Under the pieces are notes generated by a model. It was given only the letters and a program-made list of their open reading frames with translations, searched no databases and was not told the origin of the DNA. 64,000 bases of DNA from Rhizomys pruinosus (Eukaryota; Chordata; Mammalia; Rodentia; Spalacidae), in assembly GCA_009823505.1 (NCBI GenBank), contig VZQC01008874.1, positions 240,584 to 304,583 of the forward strand, given 5' to 3'. A program made the position numbers and the translations under genes. Shown piece by piece: positions 1 to 12,543 of the stretch (its first letter is position 1; each line of letters starts with the position of its first letter).

Positions 1-780
1 GATTACTAGTTGATGATCTATAGAAAGGCTACTATTTTTGTAAGTTGATTTTTATAACCTGCCACTTTACTGAAAGTATTCATCATTTCTAGCAGTTTTC
101 TGCTGGAATTTTTTGGATCTCTTATGTATAATGTCATATCATCTACAAATAGAGATAATTTTACTTCTTTTCCAATTAGTATTCCTTTAATTTCTTTCTC
201 TTGTCTTATTGCTCTTGCAAGGGTTTCAAGCATTATATTGAAAAGAAGTGGAGAAAGTGGACAGTCCTCTTTGGTTTCTGATTTTAAAGGGAATGCTTCC
301 TTTAAAGGGTTTTTCTCCATTTAGAATGATGTTGGCTATGGGTTTGTTGACTATATCTTTAATAGTATTGAGGTATGTTCCCTCCAGACCCATTCCTTCT
401 AGGATTTTTAACATGTATGTTGAAATCCCTGCATTTCTCGAACAAAGCCTACCTGATCTTGGTGGATAGGATCTTTTTTATGTGCATCAATATGCAGTTT
501 ATGAATATTTTGTTGAATATCTTGGTATCTATGTTCATTATGGATATGGGCCTATAGTTTTCCTTCTTTTCTATATCTTTACCTAGTTTGGGTATTAGAG
601 TGATGTTGGCTTCATAGAAGAAGTTTGGGATTTCTTCCTCTGTTCCTGTCTTTTTTGAATAATTTCAGCAGTATTAGTTGTAGATCTTCTTTGAATGTTT
701 GGTAGAATTCAGTTGTGAAGCCATTTGAGCCTGGGTATTTTTTAGTCAAGAGGTTTTTTATTACTCTTTCAATTTCCTCA
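1..780 (-). pseudogene. L1 ORF2 reverse-transcriptase remnant
   Basis: The minus-strand translation shows the L1 RT palm with the catalytic box written FVDDM (codons near 130-150) where FADDM is usual, preceded by a recognisable [18 protein letters not shown] block. Frames change between 320 and 470, and only part of the ORF2 protein is present. The product in an intact L1 is the reverse transcriptase that copies L1 RNA at the nicked target. This copy is dead: frameshifted, interrupted and deleted. Confidence 0.85.
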
Positions 781-999
781 TTTGTTATGAGTCATCCCAT
801 TAATATTTAAAGTTATTATTGAGAGATGTGTGCTGCTTCCTTTTATCTTGTTTTCTGTTTGCATTCTTGTTCTAGGTTTGTATTTCTGCAGTTATACTTT
901 TATTCATTACTCTCTGTAGTGCTTGGGGATAGTTGCTCCTTTCCTCTGACCTTTGAATTCCTTCGAGTATTTTCTGAAGGGTTGGTTTCCTGGACATGA

Positions 1000-1980
1000 A
1001 TTCTTTCATCTTGTTCATGTCATGAAAGATTTTTTCTTTCTCCTTCAACTATAATTGACATTTTTGCTGGGTATAGTAATCTGGGTTGGTATCTATAGTC
1101 ATTTAGTACTGGGAATACTTTGGTCCAAGTCCTTTTGGTTTTCATCATTTGCACTGAAAAGTCAGCTGTAATTCTGATGGGTTTTTCCTTTATATGTAAC
1201 TTGTTGTTTTGCTCTTGAGACCTTCAGTAATTTGTCTTTGTTTTGGGTGTCTAGTGCTTTAACCATGATATGGTATGAGCTATTCCTTTTCTGATCTTGT
1301 TTATTTGGTGTTCTATGTGCTTCTTGCATTTGAAAGAGTTTGTTATTTTTCAGTTTGGGGAAATGTTCTATTATTCTGTTGAATATCTGATCAATATCTT
1401 TGTCCTGGGATTCTTCTCTTTCCTCTATCCCTATGATGTGGAGGTTTGATCTTTTCACAGTGTCCCATAGTTCCTGATTGTTCCACACTTATGATTTTTA
1501 AAAATTTTTCATACTCTTTGTTTGAGCATTGCAGTTCTTCCACCTTGTCTTCCAGTATTGATATTCTACTTTCTGCTTCATCCATTCTGTTACTGAGGCT
1601 TTTTCCCATCATTTGCTGCTGATTGAATGAGTGTGCAATTTCCTTTTTCACTTCATCCTGTGATTTTTTTTTTTTTCTTTTTTTAGTATTTCCAGTTCCA
1701 TTTGGAGTTTGTCATTCTCTCCTTCTAGATCCTTGATTCGCTGGTCAGTTTCCTGTTTCTTTTTGGCATAGATTCTTTTCAATATTTCCACTTAATTCTT
1801 GAGTTTGTCATTCTCTCCCTTCATTTCTTTGAGTATGTCTATTATTGTTCTTTTAATATCTGTGTCCTGAGTTATCTCCAGGGAGAACTCATTGGTGTTT
1901 TCTATTGGACTGCTAGATTTTGTTTGGGATTTATTATTTGCTTTTCCCATGTTGTTGGTTTTCCTTTGTGCTCTTGGCAT
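1000..1980 (-). pseudogene. L1 ORF1 (RNA-binding chaperone) remnant
   Basis: On the minus strand the ORF starts near 1980 (MPRAQRKTNN...) and passes through a long stretch rich in Glu, Lys, Leu and Asn typical of the ORF1p coiled coil (about 1800-1500). It continues into the RRM-like region (the IIGIEEREE block near 1440-1410) and the C-terminal domain. The reading shifts frame at least twice (about 1790-1650 and near 1490), and a T-run at 1667-1675 lies inside it. ORF1p normally trimerises and coats L1 RNA. This copy cannot be translated through. Confidence 0.85.
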
Positions 1981-2249
1981 GCGAATTTGATTTGTTGTTT
2001 ATAGTCTGATGCAAAATTCAAGTGCTTCTTCCCTTGGTTGAAGACCTGTTCCTCTAGGTTGAAAGGTTTGCTGTCTCTTCTGTTACTTTGTGCTCCAAGT
2101 CACCTTCTCTGTTCCCACCAGGATGGCCACAAAGGGGGTGGGTGGCAATAGTTTTTGCTCACACAATTCTGTCACTGCTAAGGTGACTATAGGGCCCTAC
2201 CTAATCTGGTCTGGAAGTCGGAGCAGCTCCAAAAACCCTGTACCTGAAG

Positions 2250-2494
2250 CAACTGGGCTTGGATGGTCCTGGAACCCAACCTGCATTGAAATTGACTGGG
2301 CTCTGATGATCCTGGAATCCTGTACAGGAGGGGCCCTTGCTGGGAAGGTCCTGGAACCCACCTGCCGAGATGCTTGCCCTACCACTCTCCCTGTGTCAGA
2401 AGCAAAGGTGCTAGGATGGTCCTGGAACCCTGCACTGTAAATGACTGGGCTCAGACTGTCTTGGAACACTGGACTGGAAGCATTGGGGCTGGGA
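2250..2494 (-). repeat. degenerate short tandem repeats in an L1 5'UTR
   Basis: The core GGATGGTCCTGGAACCC or a near match recurs at about 2262, 2306, 2338, 2412 and 2456. Spacings are about 36-44 bases or a multiple. Lying upstream of ORF1 on the minus strand, this is probably a promoter-type repeat array of the L1 5'UTR. Confidence 0.6.
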
Positions 2495-4560
2495 TGGTCA
2501 ACATATGTATGTAAATCAATAAAAATCATAAAACACATAAGTGGACTAAAAGACAAAAACCATGTGATCATCTCAATTGATGCAGAAAAAGCCTTCAACA
2601 ACATTCAGCATCCCTTCATGCTTAAAGTCCTAGAGGGAATTGGCCTGGAGGGAACATTCCTCAATGTATTCAAAGCCATATACAATAAACCCATGGCCAA
2701 CATCATCCTAAATGGAGAAAAGTTAGAAGCATTCCCCTTAAAGGCAGGAACCTGGCAAGGCTGTTCCCTATCACCACTCTTCTTCAATATAGTGCTTGAA
2801 ACACTTGCCAGGGCAATAAAACAAGAAATGGAAATTAAAGGAGCACTAATTGGAAAAGAGGAAGCCAAACTATCCCTCTTTGCAGATGATATGACAGTTT
2901 ACCTAAGGGATGCTAAAAACTCTACCAGAAAACTCCTAGAAACAATTAAGAGTTTCAGTAAAATGGTGGGATACAAAATTAACCTAGAAAAATCAGTAGC
3001 ATTTCTCTACACCAACAAAAAACAACTGCAGAATGAATACAAGAAGACCTTCCCACTCACAGTAGCCAAAAAATAAATAAATAAATAAAATACCTAGGAA
3101 CAAACTTAACCAAAGACACCAAAGATGTCTACAATAAAATTTTTAAATCCATGAAGAAGGAGATTGAAGAAGACATCAGAAGATGGAAAGACCTCCCAGG
3201 CTCATGGATTGAAAAAATCTAATATAATAAAAATGTACATTCTACCCAAAATGATATACAGATTCAATGCAATCACAATTAAAATCCCCAAGAATTTCTT
3301 CACAGGCTTGGGGAAAAAATCCTTAAATTCATATGGAAAAACAAAAGACCCAGATAAGCCAGTGACACCGAGCAAAAAGTACAGTACAAGGGGTATCACT
3401 ATGCCAGACTTCAAACTATATTACAGGGCTATAGTTATAAAAACAGCCTGGTACTGGCACAAAAACAGGCTCATAGACCAAAGGAACAAAACTGAAGCTC
3501 CAAACTTGAGCACATACAATTTCAGCCACCTCATATTTGACAAAGGGGCCAAGAAGACACAATGGAGGAAAGAGCATCTTCAGTACAGGGTGCTGGCAAA
3601 ACTGGATCACCATTTGTGGAAGAATAAAATTAAACCCCTACCAGTGGATCAAAGACCTCAGCATGAAACCCAAAACTCTGAAGGTGATAGAAGAAAATGT
3701 TGGCAGCAACCCATAAGACATAGGTGTAGGAAAAGACTTTCTAAATCAAACAACAGCTGTGCAGGAAATAAGGTCAACAATTGACAAGTGGGATCTCATT
3801 AAACTCAAAAGCTTCTGTACAGTCAAAGAAACAATGAAGTGAAGAGAAAACACACAGAGTGGGAGGAAACCTTCCCCAGTGATACATCTGACAGGGCATT
3901 AACATCCAGAATATATAAACTACTCAAAAAACAAAGAAGAAACAAAACAAATGACCAACTCAAGAGATGGAATAAAGAGCTGAACAGAGACTTCACATGT
4001 GAGGAAATAAAGATAGCTGAGAAACATCTTAAAGTATTCAATACCATTAATAATTAAGGAAATGCAAATTAAAACCACTCTCAGATATCATCTTACTCCA
4101 CCAATATGACTGGCTAAGATCATGAAAACAAAAGACACCAAATGCTAGAGAGAATGTGGGGAAAGGGGAACACTCATCCACTGCTGGTGGGAATGTAAAC
4201 TCATACAACCACTATAGAAAGCAGTGTGAAGAACCCTTAAAAGAATCAAAATGAGTCTACCACCTGCCCAGTCATATCACTCCTGGGTATATACCCACAA
4301 GACTCATCCTACGTCAAAGATACATGCACATCTATGTCAACTGCAGCTCTCTTCACAATAGTGAAGAGCTGTAAGCAACCCAAGTGCAACTCAAGCATCG
4401 AGTGGATAGAGAAAATGTGGTACATCTACACAATGGAGTTCTATGCAGCAGTAAAGAAAGAAGACATCATGAACTTTGCAGGTAAATGGATGGAACTAGA
4501 AGACATTATGCTAAGTGAAGTAACACAGTCCCAGAAAACAACAAACAACAAATGGTATCC
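2495..4560 (+). pseudogene. L1 ORF2 C-terminal two thirds (reverse transcriptase to C-terminus), broken
   Basis: Translation gives the L1 RT palm: [13 protein letters not shown] near 2580, a [19 protein letters not shown] block near 2760, and the catalytic box FADDM at about 2880-2894. A stop at 3074 inside an A-rich (AAATA)n slip ends the first frame. The frame resumes around 3164-3784 (AWYWHKNR and NFSHLIFDKGAKK blocks) and again at 4334-4560. Intact ORF2 is about 1,280 residues; here the endonuclease is absent and several frameshifts occur, so it is inactive. Confidence 0.85.
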
Positions 4561-5367
4561 TTCATCTGTAGATGCTAGCACCAAATGCCTACTAGTAAAG
4601 CAAACTGTGCAATATTTCTTTTACCTGAAAGCATCTGTACAATTATAATGGGAATACCTTAATGGGACCTAGAATTAGCCTTCCACGTATTTTCAGACTT
4701 TGTCATTGTGGTTTATGGGGGGAAGATATCTATGCATACTTTAGAGTAATATAAAATTAAAGGGGAAAAATTTGAATTCCAAAAATGGTTACCCTCATTT
4801 GTGGATGATAACACCAAATCCCCAGTTGAAAGGCAAACTAAACAACATTTTTGTTATATTTATTTATATCTGAAAGCAAATGTGCTGTTATAATATCAAT
4901 CTTCTAATGGGCTCTAGAATTGACCTACCACTTATTTTCAGACTCTGTAATTATTGTATATGGGTGGAAGGTACATATTTATATCTTAGAGTAATGTAAA
5001 ATTAAGGGGGAAAATATGAATGTTCAAACATATTTTGGAATTAACATACAGTTTATTCTCAGAGGTCATAATTTTGATACATATGTGATAGTTATATAGA
5101 CATATTTTGGAACAATACAAAGGGGAGGGAACAACAACAGCATAAAGACTGGGTCAAAGAACTGACTGATACAGTTTCATTCTGCCCAAAACAACAAGCC
5201 TCTGCAGTGAAAAACTTTGGAAACACTGAGAGAAAGATGTAAGACATTTATTGCAGAAGGCATGAACTGGGGTGGGGTGGGGGGCAGGGAAAGTAAAATG
5301 TGTCTAAATTGGACTGAAAGATAATGTATGAAATACACAAATCATCAATAAAAGAAATAAATAATAA
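2495..5367 (+). mobile_element. 5'-truncated L1 LINE, plus strand
   Basis: It starts abruptly within the RT region (ACATATGTATGTAAATCAAT), runs through the rest of ORF2 to about 4560, then a 3'UTR with a G-rich stretch (5265-5290). It ends ATCAATAAAAGAAATAAATAA near 5345-5367. 5' truncation is the usual outcome of L1 insertion. The left neighbour is a head-to-head L1 on the other strand. RT sequence is present in both, so these are two insertions. Confidence 0.85.
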
Positions 5368-5477
5368 ATAACTTTTATATGTGCTCTTTCTGATTTTTTA
5401 ATGTAGGAACTAAGAGGTATAAACTTTCCTCTTAGGAGTTCTTTTATGGTGTCCCAGAGGTTTTGTTGCATTGTATT

Positions 5478-5726
5478 CTTTTTTAATTTTTTTAAAAAAT
5501 ATTTATTTTTTTATTTATTTATTATTTTTTATGTGTGAGTGTACTGTCTGCATATAGGTTGGTGCACCCGTGTCATGCAGTGCTGCAGAGGTCAGAAAAG
5601 GACATCGGATTCCCTTGGAACTGGAGTTAAAGTTCTCAGCCACCATGTGGGTGCTGGGAATCGAACCCAGGTCCTCTGCAATAGCAGTCTATGCTCTTAA
5701 TCCCTGAGCCATCTCTCCAGCCCTTG
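5478..5726 (-). mobile_element. B2 SINE, minus strand
   Basis: On the minus strand it opens GGGCTGGAGAGATGGCTCAG and contains a decayed B box (GGTTCGATTCC). It ends in an A-rich tail. The flanks share TTGCATTGTAT, a likely target-site duplication in the surrounding L1. It has only one copy of the AACTCCAGTTCCAAGGG segment, so it belongs to the older B2 type here. Confidence 0.9.
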
Positions 5727-6208
5727 CATTGTATCTTATTTTCATTTAGTTGCAGGAATACTTTCCTTCTTAATCTCTTCTTTGACTCACACATTCAGGA
5801 GTGTGTTGTTTAGTCTCCATGAGTTTGTGTAGTTTCTAGAGCTTCTTTTGCTATTGATTATAAGCTTTATTACACTGTGGTCTGACAGAATTCATTTTTT
5901 TTTAAATTGTTGAGGTTTGTTTTGTGTCCCAGAATGTGGTTAATTTTAGAAAAGTTTGCATGGACTGCTGAATAGAGAGTGAATTCTTTGGTGCTTGGGT
6001 AGAATATTCTGTAGATGACCATTAGGTCCATTTCATGTAAGATGTCACTTAATTCAGATGTCTTTCTGTTTATTCTTTGTCCCATTGACTTGTCTACTGA
6101 AAAGAAGGTGATACTGAAGTCACCTACTATTACTGAATTGCAGTTAATCTATGTTTTATATTCCTGGAATACCAATTCTTATGAAATTACATGCACTAGA
6201 GTTTGATG

Positions 6209-6260
6209 TATATATATATATATAATATATATTTATATATATATAGATATATATATCTTT
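6209..6260. repeat. (TA)n microsatellite
   Basis: Near-pure TA dinucleotides with a few interruptions, inside the old L1. Confidence 0.9.
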
Positions 6261-6900
6261 CAGGATATAATTATATCTTCCAATCTTCCTATTCTTGATT
6301 GATTGCTCCTTTGATTAGAATGAAGTGACCCACTTTATCTTTTCTAATTACTTTTAATTTGAAATCTATTTTGCTACATATTAGAATTACAACACCTGCT
6401 TGCTTTGTAGAGCCATTTTCTTGGAAAATTTTTTCCATCCTTTCACCCTCAGGTAGTGTCTAGCCTTGAAAGTGAGATGAGTTACTTGAAGACAACAAAA
6501 AGATGGGTTTTCTTTCTTGATCCATCTACTAGTCTGTGCCTTTTGACAGAGGAATTGAGGCCAGTGATATTTAATGTTATTAGTGAAAGGTGTCTATTGG
6601 ATACTGTCATTTCATTGTGTTTGTGCCGTATTTTGTGTTTCCATTACTATGCCCTCCTTCGTTTTCTTCCTGTAGCCTCTTGAGTACCCTCATTCCTGTG
6701 GTCAGCCCTTGGTATTGTTTCAAGTATTCTCTCTGTAGTGCTGGTCTGGTAGAAATGAATTCTTTGAACCTATTTATGTCACAAAAAATTTTTTTTTTCT
6801 GTTACCCTTCAACCATGATAGATAATTTTGCTGGAGAAAGTATTTGGAGTTGGGATCCAAGGTCATTTAGAACTGGGAATATTTTGGGATGAATTTTTTA

Positions 6901-7149
6901 CAGTATATATTAGTCACTTTATTTCATCTTTAAAGAAATCTCTGTTCATTTCCATACGCCTTTCAGGTGTGTGTTTAATTTTTATTTCATATTTGACACA
7001 GATTACACAAACATACCTTAAGTCTTTAGTAAACTGAAGAAAAGAGTTGTATGCACCATAACTATAGTTCCAGTTTTCCTATTGGGTTGTTTAACTTGGT
7101 GCTTGGTTTCTTGCCTTGTTTGCACGTCTTTGACACTAATCTTCTGTAG
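6901..7149. other. no recognised feature
   Basis: AT-rich sequence between an L1 remnant and an LTR. No coding signal or repeat that I can name. Confidence 0.4.
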
Positions 7150-7786
7150 ATGTTGCTTTGATTTGAATGAAAATGTCCCCCACAGGCTTCAAGTAGTAGA
7201 ACATTTTGTCCCCAGTTGGTGGTACTATTTTTGGAGGTCTTAGAAAGTGTGGCCTTGGACTGGAGAGATAGCCTAGGGGTTAAGAGCACCGACTGCTCTT
7301 GCAGAGGACCCGGGTTCGATCCCCAGCACCCACATGGCAGCTAAGAACCATCTGTAACTCCAATTCCAGGAGAACTCCAGTTCCAAGGGAATCCGAGACC
7401 CTCTTTTGACCTCCGAGGCATTGCACGACATGGGTACACAAACCTACATGCAGACAGTACATTCATACGCGTAAATAAAAATAAATAAATAAAATAAAAA
7501 AAAGTGTGGCCTTGCTGAACAAGGAAACACATGGGGGCAGGACAGGTAGTTAGAGACTTAGTTCTTAAGCCTTACTGCATTTCAAGTCATGCTCTCCTTC
7601 CTGTGCCTGTTTCAAGATGTGAGCAGTTAGCTCCTGCTCCTACTACAGCCACCTCTGCGGCCATTCCTCCCCACCATGGTGGACTCCTGCTCCTTTGGAA
7701 CTGTAAGGGCAAGTAAACTCTTCCTTCTACAAGTTCCATTGGTCTGATGTTTTGCTCCAGCAACAGAAAAGTGACTAATACAGATA
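7150..7786 (+). mobile_element. MaLR (MT-like) LTR, split by a B2
   Basis: The left part resembles the opening of rodent MT-type LTRs (GATTTGAATGAAAATGTCCC at about 7160) and includes the GTGTGGCCTTG segment. The right part ends CAGAAAAGTGACTAATACAG, the expected MT-type end. A B2 lies between two copies of AAAGTGTGGCCTTG (7244-7257 and 7501-7514). It is probably a solo LTR; no internal viral sequence is seen. Family naming is from memory of the LTR type and is approximate. Confidence 0.6.
7258..7500 (+). mobile_element. B2 SINE, young type with internal duplication
   Basis: The tRNA-like head has an A box (GGTTAAGAGC) and a perfect B box (GGTTCGATCCC), followed by a body and an (AAATA)n tail. 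A 14-base duplication, AAAGTGTGGCCTTG, flanks it exactly. The body has the tandem AACTCCAATTCCAGG / AACTCCAGTTCCAAG pair that marks the younger B2 copies in this window. Confidence 0.95.
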
Positions 7787-9330
7787 TGTAACTGGCAAAG
7801 ATTTTTCTCCCATTCTGTAAGCTGTCTTTTTCCTGGCTTGATAGTTTCTTTTCTTGTATGGAAGCTTTTCAAGTTTGTGAGGTCTCATTTGGTGATTACT
7901 GGTCTTATTTTCTGAGTAACTAGAATAGGATTCAGAAAGTCCTTCCACATTATACTTCCATGAAAATGCTCTCTGTATTTTCCTCTAGCAGTTTCAGAAT
8001 TCTGGTTCTTATGTTGTAGTCCTTAATCCATTGGAATCGAGTTTGTGCAAGGAATGTTGGAGATCTAGTTTCTTTTGTCCACACGTAGATATCCAGTTTT
8101 CCCAGGATCATTGGTGGAAGAAGTCTTTTCTCAAATGTGTCTTTTGGACATCTTTGTAAAAATCCAGGTGATTACAGTTGTGTGTACTTATAGCTGGGCC
8201 CTCTGTTCTGTTCCATTAGTGTGTCTTTTTTTATGTCAGTATGATGCTATCTTTCTTACTATGGCTGTGTAATATAACTTGAATTCAGGTACAACCTCTG
8301 GCAATATTCTTTTAGCTCAGGATTGTTTGTCTACCTAGGGTATTTTATTGCTTCCATATGAATCTTAAGATTTTTTTTCTCCTATTTCTGTGAAGAATAG
8401 CCCAGAACTTTTGATTGAAATAACATTGACTATGAAGATTACTTTTGGTAGGATGTCCAGTTTCACAGTAATAATTCTTCCAATTCACAGTGATGGGAGG
8501 TCTTTCCATCTAATAATGTCTTCCTGAGTTTCTTCCTGCAGTATTTTATAGTTTTCATTGCCATCATTTCACTTCCTTAGGTTTCATACAAGACAGTTTC
8601 ACCTTGAGCTTTAAATTTCTCAGTACTGATTACTGCTTATTGAGAAAATTTCTTAGTTTTGGTTTCCACAAAACATGTTCATGTATCTACAATTAGACTC
8701 TAATACTCATCTGGCTTTTTGATAGCAAGGGCAATATTGGATTTCTGAATAGTGAATTTAGTAACCCCTTTAACTTGTCAATGTTTGACAAGATTTCTGT
8801 AACTTTTTTTCATTCTGATTTTTTTCTTTGCTGACTGTTTTTTCATTGATTTCAGCAGGTGGGCTTCTTGGGTGTTTGCTTATGTAGAGTTCTTTATGTT
8901 TTACACATATTCTGCATGTCATTCTTCTAGTACTCTAAGAAAATGAGATCAGAACTATAAATGCACACATCCACTACAATTTTCTTGAATAATAGTAGAA
9001 ATAGTTTAAAGAACAGTGAGTGATCATGAGGTCATATCCTACACTAGAAATTATTTTTTTAATTGTGATGTATTTAATCAGTGTGAAGAAACATTCTTTA
9101 GCTTTTCTGACTAGTTATGGTTTGAAATCTATTTTTTCAGATAATAAAACAGTGACCTCTGGTTGCTTCTAAGTTCCCTTTGTTTGGAATACCCTTTTCT
9201 GTCCTTTCACCCTAAAGTAGTGTCTATCGTTTATGGCTAGGTGTGTTTCTTGGATGCAACAAGCAGGTCTTTTCTGCCTTTTTGTCCAATCTACTAGTCT
9301 GTGTTTTTTCCTCAGAGAACCCATGATTCA
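7787..9330 (-). mobile_element. old L1 LINE fragments, minus strand
   Basis: Antisense matches to the ORF2 C-terminal/3' region (about 7800-8300, CCATTCTGTAAGCTGTCTTT) and then to the endonuclease region (about 9060-9330, CTTGGATGCAACAAGCAGG). 8600-9050 is only weakly L1-like. Frames are destroyed. Confidence 0.65.
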
Positions 9331-10689
9331 AATGGAGGGTCTTTGGAAGAAAATAGAGCGTTTGACAAATTCTGTGCTTTGTGAAGTCAAAAGAGCATGT
9401 ATCCCAGTGGAACAATGGGGTTAAATTCCATCTGTCACCTTGGGCTCACTCACCCTGTGCCATAACTGGAGGAGAAAGAAATGGCACACCAGGTTTGTGC
9501 TTCTGAGAGATGGGCTTTGGCATCCTTGATAGACAAGAGCTACTTTTGACTATGTGTCTGTCTCCTGCTGATTTTGTCCCTCTCATTTGAAGAGCCACTG
9601 GAAATGAGCAAATTGAAGACATTTTCAGATAAAGTTAGCTTTCCTGCACATGGTGACATTGTCAGTTGTAATGATCCTGACATCGCTTGTGTTGTATATG
9701 GGCTTTCCTTGGGTGTAACATTTAGCTTACATCTTTGCATCTTGAGCATAACATAGTCTAAATACCCAATGGCAGTCATGAATCTGAACACTGAGGATGC
9801 TAGTTAGGTAGGTAGATATCTGAAAAGTTTACAAAGTACGCCCCATCACTACAGACAGGTGATGTCAACACAGTCTATTTATTGGATTCATTTTGAGAAT
9901 TGACCAGGAGAAATAACATTTGCTTCCATCTGGTTTCTTTCTGTATGGAGGTGGTCACTGGTAGGAAGTTTATATAAATCATCAATTTTTACAGAATTGG
10001 TGCTTGCAGAGTAACTCTAGTGTTACCCTGTTCCTTTCTGAAGAACAACTAGTATGTGAGAGTTTAGAGCAAATTCTTCCAAATTCAGGGGTTACCCTTT
10101 ACATGCAGAGCTGACAAAAAAAACATACTGAACTATCATCTACTCTCTCTCTCTCTCTCTATCTGAGAGGGAGAGCAATCAGAAAATGTATTTTGTCCTA
10201 GGGTCTTATTTGGTCCATAGGATTCTATGTGCCTGGGAGTGAAGAACATTTTTATTGATAGCCATAATATTCCCCAAGACTTCAAACAACAATTTATGGT
10301 AATCAATAACTTTACTAGCAATAATTATCATAAAAATAGATTCATCTGTTCAAGGCTGAATGAGCATTTTTTTCAAGAAAGTCAGACAGTGTGAGCTATT
10401 GATTCACACTGGGTATCTGAAAGCTGCTTCCTCAGATGCTGTGTGACCTCTAATCCATGCTTGCATTCAAACACTGGTAATTTCAAAATTTCCAGTCTTT
10501 GCTTCCATTTTTCACAGTGTGGTCACAGAAAATCATAATTTTCAACTGAAGTAATGATAGAATGACTTATCAGTTACTTTCAACAGTTATGTTTTTCATT
10601 TTCTTTGTTATGATTTAATTATCATACTTATTAAAGTATACATATTTTATTAAATAGTAGAATATTGGAGGAAAAAGAGATTCTCCTTT
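9331..10689. other. anonymous sequence, no recognised gene or repeat
   Basis: No long open frame or splice-like exon stands out. A short (CT)n run lies at about 10141-10160. It may include old, unrecognisable L1. Confidence 0.4.
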
Positions 10690-10921
10690 TTAATTTTTTT
10701 ACTTTATTATTATTTTTTTATGTGTATGAATGTACTGTCTGCATGTAGGTTTGTGCATCCGGGTCATGCGATGCCACGGAGGTCAGAAGAGGGTGTCTTG
10801 GATTCCCCTGGAACTGGAATTAAAGATGGTTCTCAGCCACCATGTGGGTGCTAGGGATCGAACCCTGGTCCTTTGCAAGAGTGGTCAGCGCTCTTAACTG
10901 CTAGGCCATCTCTCCAGCCCT
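10690..10921 (-). mobile_element. B2 SINE, older type
   Basis: The minus strand starts GGGCTGGAGAGATGGCCTAG and carries a B-box variant (GGTTCGATCCC with nearby changes). The T-rich left side is the A tail. It has a single AACTGGAATTAAAG segment, so no internal duplication. Confidence 0.9.
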
Positions 10922-11410
10922 CTTATCCTTCTTATATGCCAGTAGCTCATAGATTTGGTCTTTCCATAGTGCTGTGTATGTAATTGGAATTCCCACTCAT
11001 CCCTCATTATTTTTGTCTTTGTCCTTATTGGATTATTCCAATTTCTACAGCTCATTGAGATCAGCTATTCTGTGTTCAGAAAGTTCATAGTTTAGGAGCT
11101 CAGAATACTTGGTGCAAACTACAAATCATTCTCTAACTATAATATTAGCTTGGAGAGCAATCATAGCTGCTGGGCAATCCAACTATGCAAAGGCTGTACT
11201 AGCCAACCTACAACAAGTTGACTTTGACTTAAATAACTGCTGGAGAATAAATGACCAAAGAATAGAATGTGTAACACTCAGTAATAATATCAGGAATGGG
11301 AGGGAACTAGGGTAGGAGAAGACAGGGATAAAAAGTAGATTGACTGTGAAAATTGAAAACTCAAAATGAGTAACGTTTTGTATTTGGAGCAGAAAGCTGT
11401 TAGATGCCAC
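10922..11410. other. no recognised feature
   Basis: AT-rich intergenic-type sequence with no coding signal. Confidence 0.4.
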
Positions 11411-11531
11411 AGATTTTTTTTTTTTTTGTCTTTTTGAGACAGGGTCTCCCTCTAGCCCCAGCTGTCCTGGAACTCACTCTGTAGACCAGGCTGGCCTTGA
11501 ACTCACAAAGATCCGCCTGCCTCTGCCGAGG
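11411..11531 (-). mobile_element. B1 SINE, minus strand, head-truncated
   Basis: A T-run (the A tail) is followed by TTTTTGAGACAGGGTCTCCC and the B1 right part, including AGACCAGGCTGGCCTTGAAC. It stops after GCCTGCCTCTGCC, so the 5' 30-40 bases of B1 are missing. Confidence 0.9.
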
Positions 11532-12349
11532 TAAAAAGAGGAGTGGACAATTGTTGGAGACTGGTGTGACTTGACTTGGAGCAAGTAGAGCTTGGGACCT
11601 TGAAACCAGACTGCTGCCTCAGAGAGCGAGGGAGGTGCTGAATACAGGGTCTCAAAACCCTGTCAGGCAGAACACTCACTGCTCAACAGATACGGGGAAC
11701 CTGGCTGGGTGAGAGGCTCTGCGGGTCCTCGTTCTAAGAAAAGCATCTCAGCTAACTTCACCTGTTATCTGGCACAAGCAGGTGCCTTGTCTAAAATTCT
11801 CCTGACTTTTTTGTAAAAAGGTTATGTGTCCTGTTTTTCAAACTTTTTCCTGGAATGTGGCTTTTGTGCAGCCTTGAAAACAGCTGCCAGCTTTTGTCTA
11901 TATAAGCATGAGTTCTTGGAGAATTAAGTGACTTGCTGCACAAAGACAGGTGTTCCAGAGTCAATGCTCTGTACCACACCCAGAGTAGGCCCGCCCCCAC
12001 AGAAAATGATAAGAATATGAAAATACACAGGAGAAAGAGGGGAAGTACAAGAGGTGTCAGTGAAAAGTACAGTAAAGAAAGCCTCATGGTAGACTGGACA
12101 GAAAACATACAAATCAGTCTTAACAACTGCTGGAAACAAAAGCAAAAACATCATGAGACATCTATAAAAGAGTGGAGACTAGGTAATAGAAGATAATAGG
12201 GAAAAAGAATACTCCTGGAGTGAATTGCTGGCCCTGTACACTGACTGAGTTTTGAAGTGACATTCTCTGGTTCAAGGCCTTTTACCTGAGCGAGGGCTTT
12301 CTGCTGCCATACACAAAAAGGATAACCAAACAAATAGCACCATTGTAAA
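11532..12349. other. anonymous sequence
   Basis: No gene or repeat recognised. A modest GC rise at 11640-11760 has no CpG-island character. Confidence 0.35.
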
Positions 12350-12359
12350 CTGTTTAGAC

Positions 12360-12516
12360 TTTTTTTTTTTTTGGTCTTTTCGAGACAGGGTCTCCCTGTA
12401 GCCCCAGTTGTCCTGGAACTCACTCTGTAGACCAGGCTGGCCTTGAACTCACAAAGATCCGCCTGCCTCTGCCTCCCAAGTGCTAGGATTAAAGGCGTGC
12501 ATCACCACGCCCGGCT
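12360..12516 (-). mobile_element. full-length B1 SINE, minus strand
   Basis: Complete B1 from the T-run to CACGCCCGGCT, flanked by the 10-base duplication CTGTTTAGAC (12350-12359 and 12517-12526). It faces the next B1 only 27 bases away in opposite orientation. Confidence 0.95.
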
Positions 12517-12543
12517 CTGTTTAGACATTTTAAAAGGAACTCT

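Larger units (their letters stand above)
1..2494 (-). mobile_element. L1 LINE, minus strand, internally deleted, runs off the left edge
   Basis: Read on the minus strand this runs 5'UTR (2494-1981), ORF1 (about 1980-1000), a short piece of the start of ORF2 (about 980-790), then a jump to the reverse-transcriptase part of ORF2 (780 to the edge). The endonuclease and early RT regions are missing between the last two, so the copy has a large internal deletion near 780-800. The head of the element meets the start of a plus-strand L1 at about 2494. Identification is by family resemblance of translated pieces; exact ends are estimates. Confidence 0.85.
5371..6900 (-). mobile_element. older L1 LINE fragment, minus strand
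   Basis: Read antisense, this carries the middle and endonuclease part of ORF2 (for example MGQRINRKTSELSDILHEMDLMVIYR... at 6085-5870) and then the ORF1 end (6720-6890). It is more diverged than the L1 to its left and is split by a B2 at 5478-5726 and a TA microsatellite. Frames are broken throughout. Confidence 0.75.

Noticed and set aside
1..2600. Head-to-head L1s at 0-5.3 kb as one twin-primed insertion
   Set aside because: The minus-strand part extends past the RT catalytic box, which the plus-strand part also contains. Twin priming would not duplicate that segment, so these are two insertions.
7280..7462. Recurring ~60-residue frames (…VLELELQTVLSRHVGAGDRT-type) as a small protein family
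   Set aside because: They occur at every B2 copy and are translations of the SINE itself, antisense to its tRNA-like head.
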